The position numbers and the translations under genes are program-made. This document shows positions 24,574-33,249 of a DNA stretch of 59,003 bases, one piece after another (the stretch's first letter is position 1; each line of letters begins with the position of its first letter). The notes beneath the pieces were generated by a model. That model ran no database searches, was not told the origin of the DNA, and saw only the letters and a program-made list of their open reading frames with translations. Origin of the DNA: Streptomyces viridochromogenes DSM 40736 (GTDB taxonomy: Bacteria > Actinomycetota > Actinomycetes > Streptomycetales > Streptomycetaceae); assembly GCF_000158955.1 (NCBI RefSeq), contig NZ_GG657757.1, positions 4,384,661 to 4,443,663 of the forward strand, in the 5' to 3' direction.

Positions 24574-26877
24574 ATGAACGCGCCGTACGACGGTGACCAC
24601 GGCCGTGCCGTGGGCAGCTCGGGCTACCCCGAGTCGGGCGCGCCCGAGGGCTCGCCGCCCGAGCACGGCCAGGTGCCGCCGCAGCCGCCCGCGGACATGT
24701 ACCTCCAGGACGCCTACGACCAGGACCCCTACCGGGCACAGGACCTTTCCGCCCAGGACCCGGTCGCCGAGGCTCTCTACGACCGTGCCGCGCATCCGCC
24801 GCCCCCGCCGGGCACCTATCCGCCCCAGCAGCAGCTGTACGCACAGCCGCCGCAGTCGCCCTATGCGCCCGACCCGCAGGTGTGGGCCCAGACACCCGCA
24901 CCGGAGCCCGAGGGCCCCACACGGCACCTGCCCTACGGTGACGCCGCCCGGACCACGCAGTTCGTGGGCGTGGACGACCTCGTCTCCCAGGCGGGCGAGC
25001 CGCAGCAGGAACCCGACGCGTTCGCGCATCTCTTCCGGGACCAGCAGCAGAACAGCGGTCACCCCTCGTACGAGGCGCCGTCGGTCCCCGGCCCGTCCCC
25101 GGTCTCCGGCCCGACGGCGCAGGGCCAGTACGCGGCGCAGGGCGCGTACGCGCAAGGTCCCTACGCGGCGCCCGGCGGGACCGCGGAGACCCCGGCGGTG
25201 GACGACACCCACGCCCCGGAGCCCGCCGCGCCCGCGCCGAAGAAGGGCGGCCGCGCCACAGGCCTGCTGAAGTCCAGCGCCGTGATGGCGGCGGGCACGC
25301 TGGTATCCCGCCTCACCGGCTTCGTCCGCTCCGCACTGATCGTGTCGGCCATCGGCGTCGGCTTCCTGGGTGACACCTTCCAGGTCGCCTACCAGCTGCC
25401 GACGATGATCTACATCCTCACGGTCGGCGGCGGTCTCAACTCCGTCTTCGTGCCACAACTCGTGCGCGCCATGAAGGACGACGAGGACGGCGGCGAGGCC
25501 TACGCCAACCGCCTGCTGACCCTCGTCATGGTGGCGCTCGGCGCCCTCACCACGCTGGGAATCCTCGGCGCCCCGCTGCTGATCCGCATGATGTCCCCCT
25601 CGATCGCCGACGACCCCGCGGCGAACCAGGTCGCCACCACCTTCGTCCAGTACTTCCTGCCCTCGATCTTCTTCATGGGCGTCCACGTGGTGATGGGCCA
25701 GATCCTCAACGCCCGCGGGAAGTTCGGCGCGATGATGTGGACCCCGGTCCTGAACAACATCGTCATCATCGTGACGCTGGGCATGTTCATCTACGTCTAC
25801 GGCACCGCCGCCGACTCCAGGATGAAGGTCACCACCATCCCGGCGGAGGGCCAGCGTCTCCTCGGCATCGGTGTGCTGCTGGGCCTGGTGGTCCAGGCGC
25901 TGGCGATGATCCCCTACCTGCGCGAGACCGGCTTCCGGCTGCGGCTGCGCTTCGACTGGAAGGGCCAGGGTCTCGGCAAGGCCATCACGCTCGCCAAGTG
26001 GACGGTCCTGTTCGTCCTCGCCAACCAGGCGGGCGCCATGATCGTCATCTGGCTGTCCACCGCGGCGGGCAAGGCCTCGCCCGTCGACGGCACCGGATTC
26101 TCCGCCTACGCCAACGCGCAGCTGATCTGGGGCCTGCCGCAGGCCATCATCACGGTCTCCCTCATGGCCGCCCTGCTGCCGCGCCTGTCGCGCTCGGCGG
26201 CCGAGGGCGACGGCGGCGCCGTCCGTGACGACATCTCCCAGGGCCTGCGCACCACGGCGGTCGCCATCGTGCCGATCGCGTTCGGATTCCTCTCGATCGG
26301 CATCCCGATGTGCACGCTGATGTTCGGCTCCTCGGGCACCAGCCAGGCAACCAACATGGGTTACATGCTGATGGCGTTCGGCCTCGGCCTGATCCCGTAC
26401 TCGGTGCAGTACGTCGTCCTGCGCGCCTTCTACGCCTACGAGGACACCCGAACCCCCTTCTACAACACGGTCATCGTGGCCGCGGTCAACGCGGGCGCCT
26501 CGGCGGTCTGTTACTTCGTCGTCCCGTCCCGCTGGGCCGTGGTCGGCATGGCCGCCTCCTACGGGCTGGCCTACGCGATCGGGGTCGGTGTCGCCTGGCG
26601 GCGGCTGCGCAAGCGGCTGGGCGGGGACCTCGACGGCGCCCGCGTGCTGCGGACTTACGCCCGGCTGTGCATCGCCTCGGTCCCGGCCGCGGCGCTCAGC
26701 GGCGCGGCCTGCTACGGCATCGGCCACACGCTCGGCCAGGGTGCCGCGGGCTCGCTCGCCGCGGTGCTGGCCGGTGGCGCCGTTCTCCTCGGGGTCTTCT
26801 TCGTCGCCGCCCGCCGCATGCGCATCGAGGAACTCAACTCGCTGGTCGGCATGGTCCGCGGACGCCTGGGACGCTGA
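24574..26877 (+). CDS. murJ: lipid II flippase MurJ (MviN)
   Basis: A 767-residue protein. The N-terminal 225 residues are hydrophilic, Pro/Gln/Tyr-rich and probably disordered in the cytoplasm. The remaining 540 residues contain about 14 hydrophobic segments of the MVF/MOP fold, starting AVMAAGTLVSRLTGFVRSAL with the conserved first-helix arginines, then TVGGGLNSVFVPQLVRA. It moves lipid II across the membrane for peptidoglycan synthesis. In mycobacteria the homologue continues into a pseudokinase domain. Here that part is a separate gene starting 119 bp downstream. Confidence 0.95.
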   Translation: MNAPYDGDHGRAVGSSGYPESGAPEGSPPEHGQVPPQPPADMYLQDAYDQDPYRAQDLSAQDPVAEALYDRAAHPPPPPGTYPPQQQLYAQPPQSPYAPDPQVWAQTPAPEPEGPTRHLPYGDAARTTQFVGVDDLVSQAGEPQQEPDAFAHLFRDQQQNSGHPSYEAPSVPGPSPVSGPTAQGQYAAQGAYAQGPYAAPGGTAETPAVDDTHAPEPAAPAPKKGGRATGLLKSSAVMAAGTLVSRLTGFVRSALIVSAIGVGFLGDTFQVAYQLPTMIYILTVGGGLNSVFVPQLVRAMKDDEDGGEAYANRLLTLVMVALGALTTLGILGAPLLIRMMSPSIADDPAANQVATTFVQYFLPSIFFMGVHVVMGQILNARGKFGAMMWTPVLNNIVIIVTLGMFIYVYGTAADSRMKVTTIPAEGQRLLGIGVLLGLVVQALAMIPYLRETGFRLRLRFDWKGQGLGKAITLAKWTVLFVLANQAGAMIVIWLSTAAGKASPVDGTGFSAYANAQLIWGLPQAIITVSLMAALLPRLSRSAAEGDGGAVRDDISQGLRTTAVAIVPIAFGFLSIGIPMCTLMFGSSGTSQATNMGYMLMAFGLGLIPYSVQYVVLRAFYAYEDTRTPFYNTVIVAAVNAGASAVCYFVVPSRWAVVGMAASYGLAYAIGVGVAWRRLRKRLGGDLDGARVLRTYARLCIASVPAAALSGAACYGIGHTLGQGAAGSLAAVLAGGAVLLGVFFVAARRMRIEELNSLVGMVRGRLGR

Positions 26878-26996
26878 GACGAGGGGTACGCGCACAACCA
26901 TCGTCAGCCACCGCGTGTCGTGCATAGCGGCGGACTGTGGGCACAATTGGTTTCGGCGTCGGACGGCGCGCAATGGATGGGGAGGCAGGAACGACG

Positions 26997-28709
26997 GTGG
27001 CGGAACGGAGCACGGCTGCCGTCGACGTGGCAGACAACAGCGACGAGACGTCGCTGACCGCACAAGCGGACCAGTCCACGGCCGACGGGGTGGCCAAGAA
27101 CCGGGAGCGGGACACGGACAGCGACGAGGTACAGGAGAGCACCCGGACCGACGGTTCCGGGAAACCCTCGCCGCCTGAACTGCACAGTGGTCACAAGCTC
27201 GCCAGACGCTACCGTCTCGAGGAGTGCGTCACCCGTCTGGACGGCTTCAGCAGCTGGCGTGCCGTGGACGAGAAACTCCGCCGCGCCGTCGGCGTGCACA
27301 TTCTGCCCGCGGACCACTCACGGGCCCGCTCCGTCCTGGCCGCCGCCCGCTCCTCGGCCCTCCTGGGCGACCCGCGCTTCGTGCAGGTGCTGGACGCGGT
27401 GGAGGAGAACGACCTCGTCTACGTCGTCCACGAGTGGCTCCCCGACGCGACGGAACTGAGCACGCTTCTCGCCTCCGGGCCGCTGGAGCCGTACGACGCC
27501 TACCAGATGGTCAGCCAGGTCTCCTCTGCCATGGCCGCCGCGCACCGCGAGGGCCTCGCACATCTGCGGCTGAACCCCAACGCCGTCCTGCGCGCCTCCA
27601 CCGGCCAGTGGCGCATCCGCGGCCTCGCGGTGAACGCCGCCCTGCGCGGCATCTCGTCCGAGACCCCGCAGCGCACCGACACCGAAGCCATCGGCGCCCT
27701 GCTGTACGCGGCGCTCACCCAGCGCTGGCCGTACGAGAGCGACGCCTACGGCCTGTCGGGCCTGCCGAAGGACATCGGCCTGATCGCGCCGGACCAGGTG
27801 CGTGCCGGTGTGCACCGCGGTCTGTCCGAGCTGTCCATGCGCGCGCTCGCCAACGACGGCGCCACCGCATCCCGGCACGAGTCGCCGTGCACCACGCCGG
27901 AAGAGCTGGTGAAGGCGATCGGTGAGATGCCCCGCATCCGCCCGCCGGAGCCGGCGTTCACCGCCCCGCCCGAGTACCAGCGCACGACGTACCAGCAGGG
28001 CACCTACGGCCGCCAGGCCCCGCACCCGGGCGTCACCCAGCCGGTCCCGACCCCGCCGCCCCCGCTGCAGAGCCGCACGGGCAAGGCACTGAAGTGGGCC
28101 GTCTCCGCGCTCCTGATCGCCGCACTGGGCCTCGGCAGCTGGCAGCTGGCCGACGCACTCATGGACCAAGGCGGCAAGACCGAGGACCCGGGCCAGACCC
28201 AGACGAACGACGGGGACGGCGGCAACAAGCCGGTCGCACCGCTGAAGCAGATCCCGATCGACAGCGTGCGGGAGTTCACCCCGGGCGGTTCCGGCATACA
28301 GGAAGACGAGGTCCAGCTCGCCATCGACGGCCAGGCGGACACCGCGTGGATCACGCCGGAGTACCGGGGATACCCCAACTTCGGGAATCTGCCGCAGCGC
28401 AAGGACGGCAGCGGGCTGATCCTGGACCTCGGCAAGGTTAAAGACGTCTCCCGTCTCGATATTTCCATGTACCGAAGCGGGCAGACAGCACAGGTTCTCG
28501 CCGGCGATGCCGAAGTTTCCGATCCGTCGTCTCTGAGTGATTTCTCCCACGAACTGACCGAATTGTCGACCGTGGGTTCCGACCTCAAGGTCACGCTGAA
28601 GAAGCCGGTCAAGACGCGTTACATCCTCATCCACATCACGGAACTTCCGGTCGACGGCTCCGCGGACCGCTTCCGAGGAGGAATCTCAGAAGTTCAGGTG
28701 CGCGGCTGA
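26997..28709 (+). CDS. membrane-anchored pseudokinase (MurJ partner candidate)
   Basis: A 570-residue protein: a disordered acidic N terminus, a protein-kinase-like domain (about 68-315), a Pro-rich linker, one transmembrane helix (364-386) and an extracytoplasmic C-terminal beta-domain (about 420-570) resembling discoidin/carbohydrate-binding folds. The kinase motifs are degenerate: HRDLKPxN is replaced by HLRLNPNA at 189-196, DFG is absent (RGL at about 208), and the ATP-site lysine region reads AVGVHIL. It should therefore not phosphorylate. GTG 26997 is chosen for GGGGAGG at 26979-26985; ATG 26973 and GTG 26937 are alternatives. The downstream position after murJ matches the pseudokinase half of mycobacterial MviN. 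Confidence 0.85.
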   Translation: MAERSTAAVDVADNSDETSLTAQADQSTADGVAKNRERDTDSDEVQESTRTDGSGKPSPPELHSGHKLARRYRLEECVTRLDGFSSWRAVDEKLRRAVGVHILPADHSRARSVLAAARSSALLGDPRFVQVLDAVEENDLVYVVHEWLPDATELSTLLASGPLEPYDAYQMVSQVSSAMAAAHREGLAHLRLNPNAVLRASTGQWRIRGLAVNAALRGISSETPQRTDTEAIGALLYAALTQRWPYESDAYGLSGLPKDIGLIAPDQVRAGVHRGLSELSMRALANDGATASRHESPCTTPEELVKAIGEMPRIRPPEPAFTAPPEYQRTTYQQGTYGRQAPHPGVTQPVPTPPPPLQSRTGKALKWAVSALLIAALGLGSWQLADALMDQGGKTEDPGQTQTNDGDGGNKPVAPLKQIPIDSVREFTPGGSGIQEDEVQLAIDGQADTAWITPEYRGYPNFGNLPQRKDGSGLILDLGKVKDVSRLDISMYRSGQTAQVLAGDAEVSDPSSLSDFSHELTELSTVGSDLKVTLKKPVKTRYILIHITELPVDGSADRFRGGISEVQVRG

Positions 28710-28733
28710 GAGCGATCCAGCTGCCCCGAAAGC

Positions 28734-28769
28734 GCGTCCGGTTCGAAGTTCAGGCTCCGAACCGGACGC
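28734..28769. terminator. hairpin between pseudokinase and SapA-like genes
   Basis: GCGTCCGGTTCG (28734-28745) pairs perfectly with CGAACCGGACGC (28758-28769) around a 12-nt loop. The flanking genes converge on it. Confidence 0.8.
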
Positions 28770-28774
28770 AATGA

Positions 28775-29164
28775 TCAGCCGCAGTGACCCCAGCCAGATA
28801 TGTCACCTGTGGTCCCCACCTGGCCGCGGAAGCGCACGCACGCCCCATTGGCATACAGGCTCACCGGGCCAGCGTGGTAGGAGTAGTACCCAGAGTCCGT
28901 CTTCTTGGTCCCGCCGAGCACCTCAAGCTCAGCTATCATCCGCAACTTGACTCCAGGGGTCCGTGATGTGGTGATCACGCAGTTGGCGCCATTGCTGTAG
29001 TAGAGGTCCACCCACCCTGTGTCAAAGGAAAGCCGGTCAATTCGACTCCCCGGACACGTGGTCGCAGCCTGAGCCGTTCCGGATCCTGCAAAAATGATCG
29101 CTCCCGCGATGGTCGACACGGCCGTCCCCATAGCGGCAGCTCGACGCCCACTTAACTTCTTCAA
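28775..29164 (-). CDS. small secreted protein, spore-associated protein A (SapA)-like
   Basis: A 129-residue protein: signal peptide MKKLSGRRAAAMGTAVSTIA ending AQA|ATTC (about 30 residues), then a mature domain of about 100 residues with four cysteines and the pattern WVDLYYSNGANCVITTS, DSGYYSYHAGPVSLYANG, ending WGHCG. This resembles the small secreted SapA family found with Streptomyces spores. The start is taken as TTG 29164 because AGGAG lies 6 bp upstream and the resulting signal peptide is canonical. A longer reading from ATG 29212 would put 16 atypical residues before it. Codons are less GC-rich than in the neighbours, and the gene interrupts the usual pseudokinase-sigM order, so it looks acquired. 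Family assignment is from memory of the pattern. Confidence 0.65.
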   Translation of the reverse strand: MKKLSGRRAAAMGTAVSTIAGAIIFAGSGTAQAATTCPGSRIDRLSFDTGWVDLYYSNGANCVITTSRTPGVKLRMIAELEVLGGTKKTDSGYYSYHAGPVSLYANGACVRFRGQVGTTGDISGWGHCG

Positions 29165-29372
29165 CAGCTTCTCCTGTTGCCTGCTGTGTGCCAAAAGAAC
29201 ATGACGCATCAATTATGTGACCAGCAGAGAGCTCATGATCGTGAACAGGCCAACTGGAGGTGCTGTGTCTGTCACAGCGTTCCGGGACCCGCCTCGGGTT
29301 CGCTGAGGCGCGTTTACATCCCACCGGCCCGCAGGATTCAATGGACCACTCAGAGCGGAACGGGGAGGGGAC

Positions 29373-30101
29373 GTGCAGGTAGAGCACCAGAACAGCTCAC
29401 CGGCGACCGATGCCCAACTGATCCGCCTTCATGTAGGAGGCGATCCCGACGCCTTCGGTGAGCTCGTGCGGCGGCATCGCGACCGGCTCTGGGCCGTCGC
29501 CCTGCGCACGCTGGGAGACCGCGAGGAGGCCGCTGACGCGGTGCAGGACGCCCTTGTCTCCGCCTACCGGGCCGCCCACACCTTCCGGGGCCAGTCGGCC
29601 GTCACGACGTGGCTGCACAGGATCACGGTGAACGCATGCCTGGACCGCGCCCGCAAGGCGGCCTCCCGCAAGACCTCGCCCGTCGACGACACCGAGCGTC
29701 TTGAGCAACTGCTGGAGCCGCACGAGTCGGCTTCCGCGCCCGCCGAGCGCAATGATCTCCACCGGCAGCTCATCGAGGCCCTGGGAACCCTGCCCACCGA
29801 CCAGCGCGCGGCGCTCGTCCTGGTGGACATGCAGGGTTACCCGGTCGCGGAGGCGGCACGCATCCTCGACGTACCGACCGGCACGGTCAAGAGCCGCTGT
29901 GCGCGGGGCAGAGCCAGACTCCTGCCGCTGCTCACCCATCTCCGACCGGACGGCAACGCTGACGGCAAGAAGCCGGGCGGAGAACGGAACCGGACGCAAG
30001 AGCCAGCCGTCCCACCCGCAGCGGGACCGCGCCAGGCGGGACCACCGGACACAGGACCGAGCGACTCAGCTGCAGTGAAGGGCGGAGGTGGACGAGCGTG
30101 A
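29373..30101 (+). CDS. sigM: ECF RNA polymerase sigma factor SigM
   Basis: A 242-residue ECF sigma factor. Region 2 is at about 25-95 (FGELVRRHRDRLWAVALRTL, then EEAADAVQDALVSAYRAA) and region 4 at about 135-190 (LGTLPTDQRAALVLVDMQGY, DVPTGTVKSRCARGRARL). The tail of about 50 residues is basic and low-complexity. GTG 29373 has GGGGAGGGG upstream. It is overlapped by the downstream anti-sigma gene, as expected of an ECF pair, and sits before trxBA (the SCO3892 position). SigM-type factors respond to envelope or redox stress. The promoter it uses here could not be identified. Confidence 0.9.
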   Translation: MQVEHQNSSPATDAQLIRLHVGGDPDAFGELVRRHRDRLWAVALRTLGDREEAADAVQDALVSAYRAAHTFRGQSAVTTWLHRITVNACLDRARKAASRKTSPVDDTERLEQLLEPHESASAPAERNDLHRQLIEALGTLPTDQRAALVLVDMQGYPVAEAARILDVPTGTVKSRCARGRARLLPLLTHLRPDGNADGKKPGGERNRTQEPAVPPAAGPRQAGPPDTGPSDSAAVKGGGGRA

Positions 30102-31020
30102 CGTCGACGACAGACATGGGCCGGGCACCCGGACGTCGCGGAGATCTCCGACCTCACCGAGGGCCTCCTCCCACCGTCCCGAAGCAGCGACGTACGCCGG
30201 GCACCTGGACGAGTGCGAGCTCTGCGCGGACGTCTACACCTCCTTGGAGGAGATCCGCGGCCTGCTCGGCACGCTGCCCGGCCCGCCGCGTTTGCCGGCC
30301 GATGTCGCAGGCCGCATCGATGCCGCTCTCGCCGCAGAAGCCCTGCTGAATGCCAGGGAGCCGGAGCCCGAAGGGAGCCCGGCACCGGTCAATGCTTCCT
30401 CCTCCCCGTCCGAGGACGACAGCGATCTGCGTGTTTCACGTGAAACATCGGTGACCGTCGACCGGCCCGCCGGGCGCCCCCGCTCGTCCACCACCGGCCC
30501 CGGCCGCAAGGGACGCGCACGGAGCGGGCGCCGAAGGATCGCCGTGCTGGGAACCGTCTTCACCGTCGCCGCCCTGGGGCTGGGCTCTGTCCTGCTGTCG
30601 TCACTCGACGACGGCAATCCGCCACGTGACAGGGCGGGCGAGCAGCAGACCACCGCCGCAGACACCTTCTCCGAAGGAAAGCTGCAGAAGCAGGTCACCG
30701 ACCTCCTGGCCGAGAACAAGAGCGAGGGAGGCGGCTCCCGCACCCCGCTCGGCGCGGAGACCGCCGGGACCAACCACCCCAGGGTTTTCAGCGAGCCCAG
30801 TGTGCCGGGCTGTGTCCGCGACGGCATCGGCCGCAAGGAAGCGGCCCTCGCTGTCGAGAACGGCAGGTACGAGGGGAAGAAGGCGATGCTCGTGCTGCTT
30901 CCCGACGCTTCCGACGCCACGCGGGTCACCGCCTATATCGTCGACGCGACCTGTGTGGATCACTCGGCGTCCGCCGCCACCGGAAAGATCCTTCTGCAGC
31001 GCTCCTACCCGTCCTCCTGA
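30098..31020 (+). CDS. anti-sigma factor of SigM (zinc-finger type), two apparent frameshifts
   Basis: The coding signal starts at GTG 30098, overlapping sigM by four bases, and begins VTSTTDM. It continues in the next frame (AGHPDVAEISDLTEGLLPP) after an apparent extra G within 30118-30120, then in the third frame (GHLDECELCADVYTSLEEIR) after an extra G within 30199-30201. Removing both bases gives about 306 residues. HLDECELC is the HxxxCxxC zinc-binding anti-sigma (ZAS) motif. A transmembrane helix (VLGTVFTVAALGLGSVLLSS) and an extracytoplasmic sensor domain follow. As written, only a GTG at 30088 gives an open frame, and that loses the conserved N terminus. The protein should hold SigM inactive at the membrane. 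A perfect parS lies in frame. Confidence 0.75.
30433..30446. other. parS: parS site inside anti-sigma gene
   Basis: Perfect GTTTCACGTGAAAC within the coding sequence, read as Val-Ser-Arg-Glu-Thr. Confidence 0.95.
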
Positions 31021-31093
31021 GGGAGGGCTTCTCGCCCCCCCTCCATGTGGTTACCCGCACGGTGTCCACATCTCCGTGTGCCCGGACACAGCG

Positions 31094-31119
31094 GGAATGC
31101 GAGCCCCTTAGGATCCGTT
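31094..31119 (+). promoter_or_regulatory. SigR-type promoter of trxBA
   Basis: GGAAT (31094-31098), exactly 18 nt, then GTT (31117-31119). This is the GGAAT-N18-GTT consensus of the disulfide-stress sigma factor SigR, known to drive trxBA in S. coelicolor. It lies 72 bp before the trxB start. Confidence 0.8.
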
Positions 31120-31190
31120 GGGTGGGGTGAGAGTTCCGAGAGAAGCTCCCACCGGTCGAACGACGCAGTCCAGAGACGAGGAATCAAGCC

Positions 31191-32159
31191 GTGAGCGACG
31201 TCCGTAACGTGATCATCATCGGCTCCGGGCCCGCCGGCTACACGGCGGCGCTCTACACCGCGCGCGCGTCGCTGAAGCCACTGGTCTTCGAGGGCGCCGT
31301 CACCGCCGGTGGTGCGCTCATGAACACCACCGACGTGGAGAACTTCCCGGGCTTCCAGGACGGCATCATGGGCCCGGAGCTCATGGACAACATGCGCGCC
31401 CAGTCGGAGCGCTTTGGTGCCGAGCTCGTCCCGGACGACATCGTGGCCGTCGACCTGTCCGGTGAGATCAAGACCGTCACGGACACGGCCGGTACCGTCC
31501 ACCGGGCCAAGGCCGTCATCGTGGCCACGGGCTCGCAGCACCGCAAGCTGGGCCTGCCGAACGAGGACGCCCTCTCCGGTCGTGGGGTGTCCTGGTGCGC
31601 CACCTGTGACGGGTTCTTCTTCAAGGACCAGGACATCGCCGTGATCGGTGGAGGCGACACCGCCATGGAGGAGGCCACCTTCCTCTCGCGGTTCGCCAAG
31701 TCCGTGACGGTCGTCCACCGCCGCGACACCCTGCGGGCCTCCAAGGCCATGCAGGAGCGCGCCTTCGCCGACCCGAAGATCTCGTTCGTGTGGGACAGCG
31801 AGGTTGCCGAGATCCAGGGCGACCCGAAGCTCTCGGGTCTGAAGCTGCGCAACCTCAAGACCGGCGAACTCTCGGACCTGCCGGTGACCGGTCTCTTCAT
31901 CGCCATCGGACACGACCCTCGCACCGAGCTCTTCAAGGGCCAGCTCGACCTGGACGAAGAGGGCTACCTGAAGGTGGACGCGCCGTCGACGCGTACGAAC
32001 CTGACCGGGGTCTTCGGTGCCGGCGATGTGGTCGACCACACCTACCGTCAGGCGATCACCGCGGCCGGGACCGGTTGCTCCGCCGCTCTCGACGCCGAGC
32101 GCTTCCTCGCCGCCCTCTCGGACGAGGAGCAGCCGGAGCCCGAGAAGACCGCTGTCTGA
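31191..32159 (+). CDS. trxB: thioredoxin reductase
   Basis: A 322-residue flavoprotein with an FAD motif (IIIGSGPAGYTAALY), the redox-active CATC at Cys136-Cys139 (SWCATCDGFFF), an NADPH motif (IAVIGGGDTAMEEA) and the C-terminal GVFGAGDV. It passes electrons from NADPH to thioredoxin. GTG 31191 is the start. A SigR promoter lies upstream and trxA follows 45 bp later, so the pair forms a redox-stress operon. Confidence 0.98.
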   Translation: MSDVRNVIIIGSGPAGYTAALYTARASLKPLVFEGAVTAGGALMNTTDVENFPGFQDGIMGPELMDNMRAQSERFGAELVPDDIVAVDLSGEIKTVTDTAGTVHRAKAVIVATGSQHRKLGLPNEDALSGRGVSWCATCDGFFFKDQDIAVIGGGDTAMEEATFLSRFAKSVTVVHRRDTLRASKAMQERAFADPKISFVWDSEVAEIQGDPKLSGLKLRNLKTGELSDLPVTGLFIAIGHDPRTELFKGQLDLDEEGYLKVDAPSTRTNLTGVFGAGDVVDHTYRQAITAAGTGCSAALDAERFLAALSDEEQPEPEKTAV

Positions 32160-32204
32160 CCCCTCCCTACCCGCCCCACGCACCAACCAGTTAAGGAGCC
32201 CGCC

Positions 32205-32537
32205 GTGGCCGGCACCCTGAAGAATGTGACCGACGACTCCTTCGAGCAGGACGTCCTCAAGAGCGACAAGCCCGTCCTGGTGGACTTCTGGGCCGCCTGG
32301 TGCGGTCCGTGCCGTCAGATCGCGCCGTCCCTCGAGGCGATCGCCGCCGAGTACGGCGACAAGATCGAGGTCGTCAAGCTGAACATCGACGAGAACCCGG
32401 GTACGGCCGCCAAGTACGGCGTCATGTCCATCCCGACGCTGAACGTCTACCAGGGTGGCGAGGTCGCCAAGACCATCGTCGGCGCGAAGCCGAAGGCCGC
32501 GATCGTTCGCGACCTCGAGGACTTCATCGCGGAGTGA
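32205..32537 (+). CDS. trxA: thioredoxin
   Basis: A 110-residue thioredoxin of normal length with the active site WCGPC at 32-36 (VDFWAAWCGPCRQIAP) and the cis-proline segment MSIPTLNVYQGGE. It is the reduced by TrxB encoded just upstream and serves as the general disulfide reductant in the cytoplasm. GTG 32205 has AAGGAG upstream. A parS site and a terminator follow. Confidence 0.97.
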   Translation: MAGTLKNVTDDSFEQDVLKSDKPVLVDFWAAWCGPCRQIAPSLEAIAAEYGDKIEVVKLNIDENPGTAAKYGVMSIPTLNVYQGGEVAKTIVGAKPKAAIVRDLEDFIAE

Positions 32538-32567
32538 CACGGCGGAACCGCCGCAGCGACGGTGGAT

Positions 32568-32581
32568 GTTTCACGTGAAAC
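32568..32581. other. parS: parS site (ParB-binding centromere)
   Basis: Perfect GTTTCACGTGAAAC in the convergent gap after trxA. Confidence 0.95.
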
Positions 32582-32582
32582 A

Positions 32583-32616
32583 CGAATGGGCCAGCCCGGA
32601 AGGGTTGGCCCATTCG
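32583..32616. terminator. terminator between trxA and acetyltransferase gene
   Basis: Stem CGAATGGGCCAGCCC (32583-32597) / GGGTTGGCCCATTCG (32602-32616) with one G-U pair and a GGAA loop, between convergent genes. Confidence 0.85.
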
Positions 32617-32631
32617 CTTGTCTGCCTGCCT

Positions 32632-33249
32632 CTACAGCGGGCGCAGCGCCGGTTCTTTCTGCACGGCTCCCAGCAGCCGGTCCAGCGCCATCTCGACGTC
32701 TTCCTTCCAGGAGAGCGTCGACCTCAGTTCCAGCCTGAGCCTGGGATAGGTGGGGTGCTGCCGGACCGTCTTGAAGCCCACAGCCAGAAGGTGGTCGGCG
32801 GGCAGCACACAGTCCGGTTCCTTCCAGCCCGCGTCCCCGAACGCCTCGATGGCCTTGAAGCCCCGCCTCAGCAGATCCTTGGCGACCGCCTGGACCATCA
32901 CCCGGCCAAGCCCCTGCCCCTGGTAGCCCGGAATGATGAACGAGGTCATCAACTGAACCGCGTCGGGCGAAACGGGACTCGTGGGAAACGCCATGGACCG
33001 GGGGACGTAGGCGGGAGGGGCGTAGAGCACGAAGCCCACCGGCACGTCATCGACGTAGACGACCCGACCGCAGGATCCCCAGTCCAGCAGCACAGCTGAG
33101 ATCCAGGCTTCCTTCTCCAGGGCGGGGGTGCCCGCCTTTACCGCGGCCTCACCGCTGACCGGGTCGAGCTCCCAGAAGACACACGTGCGACAGCGCTTGG
33201 GAAGGTCCTGAAGGTTGTCCAACGTGAGCGGTACGAGCCGGCGCCCCAT
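32632..33249 (-). CDS. GNAT-family N-acetyltransferase
   Basis: A 205-residue protein with the GNAT core: SFIIPGYQGQGLGRVMVQAV contains the Q/R-x-x-G-x-G/A acetyl-CoA loop (QGQGLG), preceded by beta-strand 4 and followed by KDLLRRGFKAIEAFGD. An N-terminal extension has CRTCVFWELDP with two cysteines. It is the conserved gene next to parB in Streptomyces (SCO3888 position). The substrate is unknown. ATG 33249 is used. A small frame upstream overlaps its start. Confidence 0.88.
   Translation of the reverse strand: MGRRLVPLTLDNLQDLPKRCRTCVFWELDPVSGEAAVKAGTPALEKEAWISAVLLDWGSCGRVVYVDDVPVGFVLYAPPAYVPRSMAFPTSPVSPDAVQLMTSFIIPGYQGQGLGRVMVQAVAKDLLRRGFKAIEAFGDAGWKEPDCVLPADHLLAVGFKTVRQHPTYPRLRLELRSTLSWKEDVEMALDRLLGAVQKEPALRPL

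Noticed and set aside
31062..31070. GTGTCCACA, a one-mismatch DnaA box before trxB
   Set aside because: It is isolated, with no second box nearby, and such 9-mers occur by chance at this frequency.
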